Shown piece by piece: positions 46,518 to 59,124 of a stretch of 64,000 nucleotides of DNA. Position 1 is the first letter of the stretch. Each line of letters starts with the position of its first letter. Made by a program: the position numbers and the translations under genes. Origin of the DNA: Steinernema hermaphroditum (taxonomy: Eukaryota; Nematoda; Chromadorea; Rhabditida; Steinernematidae); contig CM059625.1 in assembly GCA_030435675.1 (NCBI GenBank), forward strand, positions 10,292,001 through 10,356,000, in the 5' to 3' direction. Under the pieces are notes generated by a model that saw nothing but the letters and a program-made list of their open reading frames with translations, was not told the origin of the DNA and made no database searches.

Positions 46518-48770
46518 ATGGATCCGGACACAGCCGGCTATACTGTGGTGGCGGTGTACAGTGCCTTGGCTCTTACGGGACTCGTCGGCAACCTTTGGGT
46601 CATGATTACAGTACTCAATCAGTTGGTTTGCTTTTGCAATCCCTCAACAATGACAAGGCATCGTCCATCTGTATCTGTGGTACAATCCTCGGCCTGCATC
46701 TACCTTCTTCTTCTTTCGGTTGTTGATCTGCTGTCCTTTGTTTCGGTTCCCCTCCTGGCCGCCGATATCATGAAGAACAAGTGGCCCTTTGGCGAAGAAC
46801 TTTGCAAGCTTCTTTATGCGTGTGAAGGGGCGAACAAGTCACTTTCGCCGCTGATCTTGACTGCCCTTTCCATCGACCGGTACATTGCAGTATGCCGACC
46901 AACGCTAATTTGGATGCGAAGATCGAAATTCTCGTTAATGGTGGTCATGATATGCATCTTCATATCCCTTTTCTTCATTGTCCCGGTTATTCTAATGGCT
47001 CGCGTGTCGGCCATGCAAGACCTTAACGGAAACGAACACCGCAAATGCGTTGTCCAGATGACCAGAGAATTCGACGCCGTGCATACGGTAGCCTGCTACC
47101 TACTGCCCCTCATCATCATTTGTGCCGTATACGTCGCCATCCTTCACCGATTGTACCGGCACACTCGCTTCAGTTCAGTAGGACGAAGAACAAGCATTTC
47201 ATTGGGCCGTGTCGTTAAGTGCTCAGTGATGGTGGTCGCCTTCTATTTCATCTGTTGGACGCCTTACTGGACAATGCGTTTTATCTCCATTTTCCAATCA
47301 GGTCAGTTTTCAAACCGCACTGTTTGTCCAGACTAAATTTTCAAACGCATTAAAATTCTACAAAAAAACTAATGGTTCCATCAAATACCTCTCACCGTGC
47401 GCAATTTGAGTACTGGGTCTAATTGTTCTTTTGGCTCTCGGCGCTCTATTTTTCGTAAGCGAAATCCGAAACCTCTGTGCAAATTAGAACGCGGTCGCGG
47501 TGGTGCGAGGCGATTTATTTGTATTTATTTAAGATTCCACAGCACACAAGTTCATCGGTCAAGGAAACGCTTTCTCGTGCCGCCGTGCTAGTCAGGTGGT
47601 TGGGAGAAACCGATAGCGGGTGGTGCATACGTGTTGGACCCCAATGTCCACTCACACCCACATACGGAATGAGAGACCCCATGACGTTGCACACCGTTGA
47701 GAGCCAGTGAATTTTCTCACCGTTTGTTGGTTGCACTATTAATAATTGAAGATCGTGAACTAAGAAGAGGGGCTATTCAACAATGACCTTAACAAAGGAA
47801 GATGTTTTTTGCTTGCTCTCTATGCGCAGTCAGCGGTCAGGGCATCGATAGTGATGAAAAACGTGGCAAAAGACGATGTGAGCTAAGAACCAATAAAATC
47901 GATTGCTATTTCCAGATGTGTTGATCGACGAAGCGACACAAAACGACAATTTGGGACCAGCTGTGTACTTCGACGACAGCTTGAGCACTCTCAAGCAGAA
48001 CAACACCGACGATGTTACATATCCCTCAGACACGAGCCAGTCTGACGGCTCCGTCCCATTTTTTGATCCAATCCTCTTTTTCTATCTACTTCACGCACTC
48101 CCTTACGCGCAGAGTGCGTTTAATTGGCTCTTCTATGCATTCTTGAATCGCAACCTAAGAAACTCTTCGTCGCGATGTGCAACTACCATCAGGTCGGCTG
48201 CCATCACTAGTACCATGTACGACAACGGACACACTTCGGCGAACAGCACTATGCCACTGTGGAAAAACATTCAGACGATGGGCGTACATTTGAAGACCGC
48301 AGGAATAGACACTGGCAATATGATCCTTAAAAGATCGCCATTTCGCTCGCACTCGCGCATCCGCTCTCGGTTCGTTTGCTTTCGACTAAAGTGGCATGGA
48401 AGACACTTGCTTTAGGAGTTCGACTTGCCTCGACTCCGTCACAGAGAGAAATCTACCCAGTCCGGATGGTACAAAGAATTCCGAAAAGGGACAAAGCAGA
48501 AGAGCGCTGTTCACCTCAATGTTGGAAATCTTCAGAGCAGGACCTATCAACACTGATATTAACTCATCGAACGTCACTCCAAGAGTTTCACGAATAGACG
48601 CGAACGGTCGGTCTCCGTTTGGAGAGTTTCTCGAAGCAGCCAGCAAGCGCGTAAATTACGGCGTGATGCCTCGGTATGATCCAGGACAGAGTCGCCGAGC
48701 GCTATCCCTACAAATTCCCGCGGAAACCCGAGAAATGCTCTCGGATGCTTCTTCTGTTGAATGGCTGTAA
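46518..48770 (+). CDS. Rhodopsin-class peptide GPCR (somatostatin/allatostatin-C receptor-like)
   Basis: Class A G-protein-coupled receptor, about 530 aa from the first ATG. Exons: 46518-47301, 47916-48369, 48416-48770; the first intron (614 nt) lies just after TM6 and the second is 46 nt. TM1 has GLVGNLWVM; TM2 has LLSVVDLLSFVSVPLLAADI; KWPFGEELCKLLYACEG precedes TM3; DRY is SIDRYIAVCRP; TM6 has FYFICWTPYW. These match the somatostatin/opioid/allatostatin-C receptor group. The third extracellular loop is long (about 50 residues) and acidic. NPxxY in TM7 reads NWLFY. The cytoplasmic tail is long (about 190 aa), Ser/Thr/Arg-rich. Frame stays open upstream of the ATG (with GTG at 46488) after a CGCAG acceptor-like site, so an additional 5' exon is possible. 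Ligand not deducible. Confidence 0.88.
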
Positions 48771-51700
48771 CATGACATTGCCACTGCTCACACTTTTTCC
48801 ATAATATCTGATTTGCGTGATATCTTGCATAACTGAATCCTTAACTTTGAATCTCATCTCAATACTTTTGTAAACCCATATGTCGCTTCTTTCACCGTTC
48901 CTAAGTCATATCAGGCAGATTGCATTTGCCAACTTCTTTCGCTTTTCCTGAATACTTTCCTAATGTATGTTGTAAATATTTGTCTTGCCATCGGGTACAC
49001 GCTTCTTTTTGTATCTCTCAATACATATTCAGTAATAACTCAAGCGCCATAAGGAATAAAATGAACATAAACGTACGAATTGACTCAGACACCAATTAGA
49101 GGCTGAGGCCAGGACCTCATTGTAATTCATAGTACGAATTTTAACTTCAACGCGCTTAAGTGCGCGATTTTTTTGCGCTGCGTCAATCCGAAATTTGATT
49201 ATGCCGCTTCCTTTGTGGCCATGCAGAGAAGAATTCTAAAATTTCCTTCTTGCCTGCTCCCGCGCTGACCACTTCATTTAATATTTGATTGCACTCGCCA
49301 CTCAAAAATGATGCAAACGCGACATCCTCAATACTAAGGGCAACTTTGAGAGAGGAGGCATGAATGAAAGTACTGACAAATGCAACGCAACACCGTTTGA
49401 AACAGTTCGTTATAACTTTACGCATTTATTAAGGCATTAATTATTTTTCGGTGTCGAAACAATACGACACTAGGAAGACTTAATGTCTGATTATTTTCCA
49501 AAAGCATTGTGTGACTTTGTGGAACACATGGGATTATAAGCTGATTTTTGACTACAAACGACACTTGTGCCCTACTGGGTTTTTGCGGATCTATCGTTAT
49601 CGAATAGCATCCTGTAGGAGCTTTAACTCTTATGTTGGAAGTATTTTTTTAGTTTGTACTCAAAGCACAGTAACGTATGTACAAATTACCGTGAAAAAAT
49701 GGAAAACGAAGAGCATAAATACTCCTGTGTAAGAGGAAGGGGATGAAGTTTGCTTCGTATCACATCGAGGTCGCTTCACCGAATATGTATTGACAAATGA
49801 TATAAGGTGTCACATGCATACAAGAATTTGAATACATCAAAAATCGAAAAAAAGAACAATGACTCGTGTTTGAAAGGTTGCCGAAGAAGCTGTTCAATCC
49901 AAGTTCCCAATTCTGCAGGGAAACTCTTCGTTCAAAGCAGTGCATTGTATTTGCCTCTATGCCTCTACAAGCTTCAAGTGGTTACACAGAAAACACCGTT
50001 TTGCGTTGTTTGCGGCTGTCCGCTAGATTTTTGACTACTAAGTGATTGTGAGCTAAGGCAGTCCTTTTAAATCTGGATAGCGAGATGAGTTCCAAAATTA
50101 TGCTCTAATTTAGTAAATATTGACTGCCGATTACTTCTGTAATAACTAGACAGTAACCGAAGCTATAACTCTGTGTTTGTGTCAAATTCGATGTCCGTTA
50201 AATTCTACGTTGATATTATTCGTTGGGTGCGGAAAATGCGATAAATTCAGAGGAAAGCGCTGCGATAAATTGTCAGTTTTCATGCGCAATGCACTTATTT
50301 GCTAAGTACTATGTGTTCGGTTGCGAAAATGTTGAAGTTCACCGTTGTCATGAACTTTGTAATAGGTAGATTCGTTCGAAAGCACTGATATGTGAAAGGT
50401 TACTGATGCTGTATTAAAGGTCATTGTCAAGATCACGAGTGTGATGGAAAGCTCGTCTCTGCAGTTTAACCGGCTGAGAGTACGTGCAAGTTGGAACAGA
50501 GAGTGGGAACGCGATCGGGGCCCACAGCGCTCAGCTGTGGCGTTGTTCTGCATGCCTACGTAAAAGCGATTTTTCGTTTGACGTCGCATTAATATCCACC
50601 GCAGCTGTTAATTGCATTCACCTATGAGGACCGACAGCGGGCTTCCTGCGCTCTTTAAAGCGCTTATTTCCATTAGTATTGCTGGAGTATTGGGATTAGA
50701 TAACTTGCAATAGGCGAATGAGTAGCACTGAGTGTAAATAAAGCCACCTTTTTCGAGGTGCGATTTGCAAAATTTAAAGTTGCACGTAGACTCACTCGTT
50801 CGCCTCCGAAGCAACATCGCCGAACCTCACGGAGTGCTGCTGTCCCCGAGCGGAGACGGCAAGATAGCGGCTTGTGGCGAGCGGGAGAGGGTTGTGGAAC
50901 GTGTGCTGCCGTCTTCTCTCGTTTTGTCGTGCAATCAGGAGCTCAGTTGCATGCGTTTCGTGGGTTGCACGTTTGTTGAATTATTGTGCGCTTCGTTCAC
51001 GTGAATATCACTTTGCATCCAACCGTTTTTGATCGTAAACGACAACCATTTGAACTGCACCGATTCGACGGCTGCGCTATCTCATTTTCCATAATCTTTG
51101 CTCGATTGTAAGGCCGTTTCTGACCAGTTCGCGTTGCCATCCTTTCTTGTTACACTTACACAAGTTCCTCTCTGATTTCCGAGCTGGTTTCTCCTGGCCC
51201 TGAGCGCACGTTTGCTATGCGTCGTTAATAGCGTCTTTATATCAATGCCATCGCGTAGTAGAGTGAAACGCTCGCTGTCCATGCCTCTTCTTTAAGATGA
51301 TTTGGATTATATTTTCAACTTTTTCAACAATCTGACATTTAGCTTCCATTTTTATTAATGTGATGTTTGTTTCTATTTGTATTGTACTATCGAGAAACGT
51401 ACCTGCCTTCCGTTCATGTAGATTAGATGTATTAACAAAAACACCTGCTAATCTAAAGAGCTATCTTCATAGTCGATCATATTGATCGTTTTGTGTTGCA
51501 AGTGTTCGAGACGACCTCGATGTGATAATCTCCATCCTCATCCTCTTACATAGGAGTATTCACAAGACGGCGGGTCACAAAGCCAATTACAGTGGCATCT
51601 TTATCAATTATTTTATTTTCAATTATGGTCAGGTCAGTGTGAACAGAGTCAAATGACCTAACTAATTTGTTATATAACGGAGTTTGTAATAAAAATAGCA

Positions 51701-52230
51701 CGAGATTAACAGTTTGCGAAAATAAATATCCTTTATCTGCTAGAATTGCGATTCTGCAGAGTGAACATTTCTCACCGTCAAAGAAAACCGATGCGGAAAG
51801 TGAAAATTGCGACGCTATGTGCAAATATCTTTTATTTACTACTTCAAAATATTATATGGCTGTTTGTTGGTTATTAATAACTGTATTCAGTCATACTTCT
51901 TTTTGCTCATCTATGGAATGCATACAGATATCAACAGCTTGTTCGCTAAATCCTAAAGTATTGCGCGTCACTTATCATTGTACTTTAGTAAACCTGCTGA
52001 ACATTCTTAATGTGTTGTTATAAACAGTCTTGTTTTGCTGATGTGTTTTTTGAGCTGCAATATTGCGCTCCTCTTGATGCTGAGACAGAAATGTTCGTTG
52101 GTCGACACCGTTTGTGATTGTCACATGGATATCGTGTTTGTTTACAAATTTGTTTCATCTTCGATGCACTGTAAAAACAAGATCCACTCTAAAAATCTTC
52201 TTATCACTTGATGTGCATTTCAGTTTTCTC
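48771..52230. other. Intergenic region
   Basis: About 3.5 kb, AT-rich in several parts, between the GPCR and glycogen synthase genes. Open frames at 49183-49425 (minus), 51546-51824 (minus) and 51667-52023 (plus) have no recognisable domains or splice context. I see no supported gene. Confidence 0.45.
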
Positions 52231-55121
52231 ATGACTTCGGACCAGGCGGTGAATGGTGGAACAACACCAAAAGTAACGAGGAAGTTTTCTTCCTCTAAAA
52301 TCGTTCGACAACTTTCTGTGAGCGCTCACTTGACGATGGCTATAAAACCGTTCCATTGTAGGGTCTGAATATTGACGATCAAGGATCCGTTAATGACAGA
52401 GGAGAGACAGCTCGAATTGAAGGTCGCTATGTTTTCGAGTGTTCCTGGGAAGTTGCAAACAAAGGTAGGACCAATTAAGCGGTCGAAAAGTAACTCTCCT
52501 TTTTCCTCAGTTGGTGGTATCTACACAGTTATTCGCTCGAAAGCTCCTGTCAGCACCGACGAATTAGGAGATCAGTACTGCATGCTGGGACCATACAATG
52601 ATGAACGTGTAAAGGTTGAAGTTGAGGTGCTTGAGCCGGAAACGGCGTCGATGAAGTACACATTGGAGTGTATGCGTGGCTGGGGATTCAAGGTACCCAC
52701 TCTGCAATCTCGGGTTTCTATTAACTGACTCCAGGTTACGTATGGCCGTTGGCTCATCGAAGGCTACCCAAAAGTAGTCTTATTTGACATTGGATCCGCA
52801 GCATGGAAACTAGATGCCTGGAAGCATGAGATTTGGGAGAAATGTCACATCGGCGTTCCCTACCACGACCAGGAATCAAACGATGCTATCATCTTTGGCT
52901 TCCTTGTCGCCATCTTCCTTCAAGCGGCAAGAAACCGTCTTCTCTCCCAGTGATGATTACCTTCATGTCATTTTAGTTTACCAATTCTGTGGAAGGTTTC
53001 GAACCCTTGGTCTGTGCCCATTTCCACGAATGGCAGGCGGGAGTTGGTTTGATCCTTAGCCGGTAAAATTGCGGTTAATCTCAGTGTGAGCTCAGTGCAA
53101 AACTTCAGACTTTGGAAATTGAATGTGTCCACAGTGTTCACGACTCACGCAACTCTTCTAGGAAGACATTTATGTGCTGGAGGGGCGGATTTGTACCACA
53201 ACTTGGAAAAGGTAGTTTGCAATGAATTATGAGTAAAATTCCGTAATTCCGGTTTAGTTCAATGTTGATAAGGAAGCGGGACAGAAGTCTATTTATCATC
53301 GATACTGCCTTGAAAGAGCAGCTGTTAACATGGCGCATATTTTTACCACAGTCAGGTAGGTGATATAAGCAAGGCTATATTCAGGATTGTGTTCGACTAA
53401 GGCTCAAAGGTGTTTAAATTTTGAAATCATGGTCGGGCTTTATGACTGACAACCTAGCAAATTCGGTTGGGATTGCCGCCTAACTAACCAAGCACTGGAT
53501 GTAATTCGATGTACGGAAATAATTCTGCGATTTTTAGTGACATTACGGGTTTGGAGTCGCAGTACCTGCTACAGCGTAAACCTGACATTATTACTCCTAA
53601 CGGACTGAACGTCGTCAAGTTTGCTGCTCTTCACGAATTTCAAAATCTTCATGCCAAAGCCAAGGAAAAGATTCATGATTTTGTCCGTGGACATTTCTAT
53701 GGGTAAGCTGTCCATGCAGCGCAGCGTACCCATGTTAATATTCATTCAGTCATCTGAACTTCGATCTGGACAAGACTATCTACATGTTTACCGCTGGACG
53801 CTACGAGTTCACCAATAAAGGTGGCGATTTCTTTATCGAATCGCTCGCCAGGTTGAACCATATGTTGAAGGTTTCCTTACAACGTTTGAGAAAGACTGAA
53901 AACAGCTTTTAGACATCGAATGATCCACGTTGTAAGGATGTGACCGTAATCGCATTCATTATTTACCCGGCACGTGCCAACTCCTTCAACGTGGAGTCGT
54001 TAAAGGGACAAGCAGTTTGCAAGCAATTAAAAGATACCATTTCGAAGATCCAGGAAAACGTGGCCTCGCGAATGTTTGAGGCTTGTGTACGGTATGTGCA
54101 GCACGTGTTTTTTGATATCTCTTTGCATCTCGCTTTCAGTGGACAAATTCCGGAACGAGACGATTTGCTTCACCCCGCTGAAATGGTGCAATTGAAGCGT
54201 TGCATTCTCTCCGCTAGGGTAGGATTTGGCCAAACCTGCTTCGTAATTTCAATACAAATATTTAGCGCGACGCTTTGCCACCTATTTGCACCCACAACAT
54301 GATTGACGATGCCAACGATCCGGTGTTGAACGCCTTCCGCCGAACAAATCTGATCAACCAACATTTTGATCGAGTGAAGGTTATTTTCCATCCAGAGTTC
54401 TTATCGTCTGTGTCTCCTTTGATCGGACTGGATTACGAAGATTTCGTTAGAGGTTGCCACCTGGGAGTTTTCCCTTCGTACTATGAACCGTGGGGGTACA
54501 CACCAGGTATACGTGTCTTCAACGCGGTGGAAATCTCAATGTTTTTTTTTTCAGCTGAGTGCACTGTCATGGGAGTTCCGTCAGTGACCACAAATCTTTC
54601 CGGGTTTGGCTGCTTTATCCAGGATAGCGTTCACCAACCGGAAACATATGGGCTGTTTGTCGTAGATCGCAGATTCAAGGGTCACAGTGAGTCGATCGAT
54701 CAACTAACTCAATTTTTGTTCGACTACGCGTATGCTGCATTACTTGATCTGTCATGTTACTTTGATTTTTTCTAGATGCCTCAATCGTCGCCAACGTGTT
54801 ATTCTTCGTAATCGTAGTGAGCGTTTGAGCGAGCTTCTCGACTGGAAAAATTTGGGTTGCGTAAGTGCATTGAATTTTGCTAATAGTTAACAATGTTCGG
54901 CGATTCTTAAGTTCTACCGCGAAGCGAGAAGAATGGCTCTGAAGAAGACGCATCCAGATTTGGAAATGAAAATATCGGAGACCATTAAACGAGTACCACG
55001 TGCCACGTCGGCACCTAGCACTCCTAGCCCAAGCACGCCTGGAAGCCCCCACGCCAGCGATGAAGAGGACTCGGACACTGCAGAGCAAGTGGAGCACGAA
55101 AACAAAGCGTGGCAGGAATGA
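52231..55121 (+). CDS. Glycogen synthase (GT3)
   Basis: Orthologue of GYS1/GYS2, which elongates glycogen from UDP-glucose in the cytosol. Fifteen exons join to about 701 aa: 52231-52317, 52362-52464, 52511-52692, 52735-52926, 52977-53062, 53109-53211, 53258-53355, 53538-53702, 53750-53870, 53913-54091, 54140-54218, 54266-54506, 54555-54729, 54776-54860, 54912-55121. Conserved blocks run in order: [78 protein letters not shown]-like and [28 protein letters not shown] (catalytic Glu), and the arginine cluster [20 protein letters not shown] for glucose-6-phosphate control. The N-terminal RQLSGL corresponds to phosphosite 2. The C-terminus has a SxxxS-like ladder ([20 protein letters not shown]) matching GSK3/CK2 sites. 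Intron 4 (52927-52976) fits only as GC-AG. Confidence 0.98.
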
Positions 55122-55778
55122 TGAGGTGTTTTATCTCTGTGTCAGTTTGTAGGTATATAACGTTCTTAATAATAAGACTAGATGAAGCAATAGACGTTGT
55201 CAGTAGTATTGTTTCACTACACTCTTCTAATTATGTGAAAAAATGTGTGTGAGGGAATGACACACAGAACAGACTTGTAAGAAAGATAATAGAGACAACA
55301 CAAGATAGAACTGACCTTTGTTATGTTGTGGCATTATCGTGGTATTGCTGTAAAGTGGTGTTGTAGTTATAGCAGTGCAATAGTAAACTTCTCAATTTTA
55401 TTGTCCGCTTAGTTATATTCTTTCTAAAACGAACGAATACCTTAACATATTTGGGTTATTGGCACTGTCACTTGGACAATGTCTGCAAGGGATCCTATTG
55501 AGGAGTTATTATTGGTAATTGTACACGGCATGCAACGATTTTGAAAGACGGAGCCGATGACGGAGGATTTGCTCGCATCGTTATGAGTTCGGGTGCGATT
55601 GAGGTTGAAGTCAGGCGGGGAAGTTAGTAGGTCACCACGCGTGTCTCCGACGGACTGTCGCTTTCTTCGATAGAAAGACGTCGGCGTCTACGAACTGCTT
55701 GATAATATTGAAAATTGTACGTGCTGACGATTTCGTCCCCGAAACCCTGGACTTTAACGGCACTGACTGCGTTCTGGA
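55122..55778. other. Intergenic region
   Basis: Between glycogen synthase and the large MAM-like gene on the same strand. Probable 3' UTR of the former and promoter of the latter. No other feature was recognised. Confidence 0.4.
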
Positions 55779-58700
55779 ATGTTGAGACGTATTGCCGTTC
55801 TACTTTCTGTTCTGTTAGGAATCGGTTTGCAGGCCTCTGGACGGTGCAGAAATGGTTGCGAGTTAATTTTAGCGCGGGCGGACATAAGATCATCAAGCGA
55901 GCTCAACTGTGACTTTAACCAGCGCTGTCGATGGAGGAACGGCACAGGACTCGAGGATTCCGGCGAATGGCTCGTTTCCAACATTGCCGCCATCGATACT
56001 CAGCGTCAGATCGAGTCGATGCACACTGAATCCAGTCAGTTCGCTCGCTCAGCAACATTTCCTCGATCACTTCTTTAGATGATGAATTCGCCTACACTTT
56101 TGGAATGAATGGGCGTCAGTCGGCAATGTTGATTAGTGATGTTATTAGCTGTCAGCTGGGTGGCGCGAAACTCAAGCTTTGGTACTGGAAGACCGACTCC
56201 ACAACAACTCTTGAAGTGTGCATTCGGCAACCTCCCGGAAATCCCGATCCGTCGAAACTTCACTGCTACAATGCCCTCTCAGGAACACATGCACAGCAAT
56301 GGATCTACATTGCCATTGAACTTCCCCCGATTTCGCAGCCATTTGAAGTTAGAGGGGTTTAATATCACACCGTAGATTCTTTTTTTAGCTTGTCATCAGG
56401 GCTTTCTTCACTCAACCAGTCGATATTATTGCGATCGACGATATTTCGTACGACGCCATTTTATGCGGTAAGCCCACTTAGTTAACCGCACACTCCTCAG
56501 GATGTTCATCTCGTGAACGTGTACAAAATCTATTCCCGAACCATTATTTTCCCAGCAGAAATTTTGAAAGCTTTCATGAATAGGGAACGACGGAGGAGGT
56601 GGAAGACCTTGATACGGCTGTTGTTGCAGGTGGGAAGCAGTCCAGAGTGAAAAGGACTCCGGAAAATCTGCCGGTTATAGCTTTCAAAGACTGGCAGCAG
56701 TTGAGAAAGGCGACACAAATTGAACGCCTACCAACGATGCTCGTAGTCGCGGAACCGGAGGTGTCTGCCGAAGAGACGAAAGAAGAGTTCATGCCAACAG
56801 CTAGTACAGTGATCTCAGCAAGCACGAATCCTCCTGAACTGACATCTACTACTGCGTCTGTGACTACGGCACCATCGATGGAGGTGTCGCCCACACCATT
56901 GCCTTCTGCCGGGAATCAGTCCGTCGACCATGTCAACAATTTGATGAACTTCTTAAAGCAAGCTGCACCGCTGCTGCCCGTGATTCCTGTTCTCGTTCGA
57001 TCACTTCACCAGACAGACACGCATGCCTCTGCCACATCAAGACCTGACCCACTCCAGGGACTTATGCAAATCGCAGGATTAGGCTCTGCTCAGTCGTTCG
57101 TCTCCCCTGCCACCGCCGCCGGAACGCCTCTTTTCACAAACAAAAAACCGTATACTGACACATCGCTTTCGTCCCCTATCCAGTTCAATGGACTTTCTGG
57201 CCTCATAAACAAACTTGGTCCAACAGCCAGCGCGAGTCTGGGAACGCCTCTACCAAATTACGGAAGTCCTGACCTCGTCAAAGAAGTTGAACAACAAGAA
57301 AGCGTCGAAGAAAGCACATTAAGTTTTATCACCGAACAACCTCAGGCTGAACCGTCCACCATTTACCCCAAAAAAGTTGCGAATCTTTACGGGGTGCAAC
57401 AAAGTCGCGTGCCCAAGAAGGTTGATGAGAATTACGTGGCTCCTGTACCGTCTACCACCAAGTCAACAGGGACCGACAGTTCCTCTGATGAAGAAAATCT
57501 CGATATTTCCTCGCTCACCACCTCAGAAATTAGACAACTGGAAGCCATTCATCGCAAAATTTTTAACCTATCTGACTCAGAATCGAAGCGAACGAATGCG
57601 AGTGCCAGTAAGCGACCCAGTGTCGTTTCAAACGTGCGCCTTCTAAGGCCGGAACCTCCTACAAGCACAACAAGTCACCCTCTTACCATATTTCGAAAAT
57701 CGGGTAGCAAAATTCTCAAAAAGAATCCGGTTCTTCTTGGGCAGTTAAATGATTTCACAAACAACCTGACTCCAGAGATGCTGACCGACCTCACGATGTT
57801 GAAAGATTTACCGAACTTGGAAGAACTAACCGAAGGAATGGACCTATCGCTTTTAAACAGACCAGGAGGCTTCGCGCAACTCAAACAGCAGTTCATCGAA
57901 CGGCTCCTTCGACGGAATATGGGACTTCCTGTGAATAGTCCCCTTGCCAGAACCACTCTCCCTCCTCCCATTGTACCTATCAAGATAAGCAGGCTAAAGT
58001 TTCGTGCGACTTAGACCTAAAATATTGTCTTCGCTGAGCATTCTATTAATTGTACACTTTTACGCTGTAGATAAACTAATTAGAATTCTAGTCTTCGCGT
58101 TAATGCTTTGATGAAGAACATTCCAGAAACAGTCAACAGCGGAGCCTCTGAAGGAGCTGGCGGAAATTACGAGGCAAATTACGTTCAGCCGTCTGTCCAT
58201 ACACCGGACATACATTCCTATGGACATGATAAAAGCGGTATGTTGATCTTTGCTTTGTATATCCTAAAACACAACTATTAAAGGCTTTATTCCCGAGTAT
58301 GTTGACCCGACTATACCAGAGAGCAACCTAGACGACTCGGCTACTCCACTTGCACGCCCAGCATCTCCCTTTGAAGACCACTCCTCAGGCATTCGTCGGC
58401 AACACAGTCGCAAGGAACCTCGTTTTAAATCATTGTGCCCCACTGTGGACTGCAATTTTGACGACAACGTACATATCGCAAATTTTCGATTTGCTCTTGA
58501 ATATGTGTATGTTGTAGACATTTTGCGGATATTCGTCAACCATACTGGAAACTGATGAAGATCTTTTGTTAGGCGTTCAGCCAAAAATTAACGCCAAACC
58601 TTGGATACTTAGTCAAGCAAGAGTATCGAACTCGCTCACCGGAATTCCTGGAGATCTTACAGGTATGTTGCTGGTTATTGCAGACAATGAATATCATATA

Positions 58701-59124
58701 TTCGTGTAAAGGTGGTTACTTCGCATATGCTGGAGAAACGAACGATCCAAAAGATGTCTTTGTACTGACGACTACAGACCAAGTTCGAGTTACAGAGCAG
58801 GCCCGATTAGAGCTACATATTTTCCTAGCCGGTTCCTATGGACGTTTCCGCGTGTGTCTGAACGGATTTAGTGACTGTCCGCTTTCGATATCCGGCGCCG
58901 ACCTAACTGTCGACGCGAGACGCTGGAACAGCGTGTCAGTTGATCTTTCACCTGGATTATATACGGTACGTTGGCACGTCGGCCATATCATAACACGTCC
59001 GCCCATTACTTTACAGATACACCTGTTAGTTGATCAGCTCCGGAAGAACTACGTAGTTGGTTTAGATCAGGTTCAACTTCTCAACAGAAGCAAATCTGGA
59101 CCCATTTCATGTAAAACTCGCTGA
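55779..59124 (+). CDS. Large secreted protein: two MAM-like domains joined by a Ser/Thr/Pro-rich linker
   Basis: Ten exons (55779-56034, 56079-56347, 56389-56467, 56501-56520, 56584-57998, 58092-58237, 58284-58468, 58518-58662, 58712-58965, 59017-59124) give about 958 aa. A signal peptide (MLRRIAVLLSVLLGIGLQASG) leads to MAM-like domain 1 (NCDFNQRCRWRNGTGLEDSG...EWLVSN, ending DIIAIDDISYDAILC). The 1.4-kb exon 5 encodes a linker with a furin-type site (SRVKR), Ser/Thr/Pro-rich parts (STTASVTTAPSMEVSPTPLP) and a Leu-rich stretch (LTPEMLTDLTMLKDLPNLEE). Domain 2 starts DCNFDDNTFCGYSS and ends VVGLDQVQLLNRSKSGPISC. Two alternatives: a splice from 59110 to 59163 would bypass the stop and continue to 59513; retention of the 63-nt intron 4 gives an in-frame stop. 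No membrane anchor. Related in architecture to the gene at 14.7-16.6 kb. Confidence 0.8.

Noticed and set aside
56521..56583. In-frame TAG interpreted as pseudogene or readthrough stop in the large MAM-like gene
   Set aside because: A phase-0 GT-AG intron of 63 nt removes it, and exons on both sides continue in frame.
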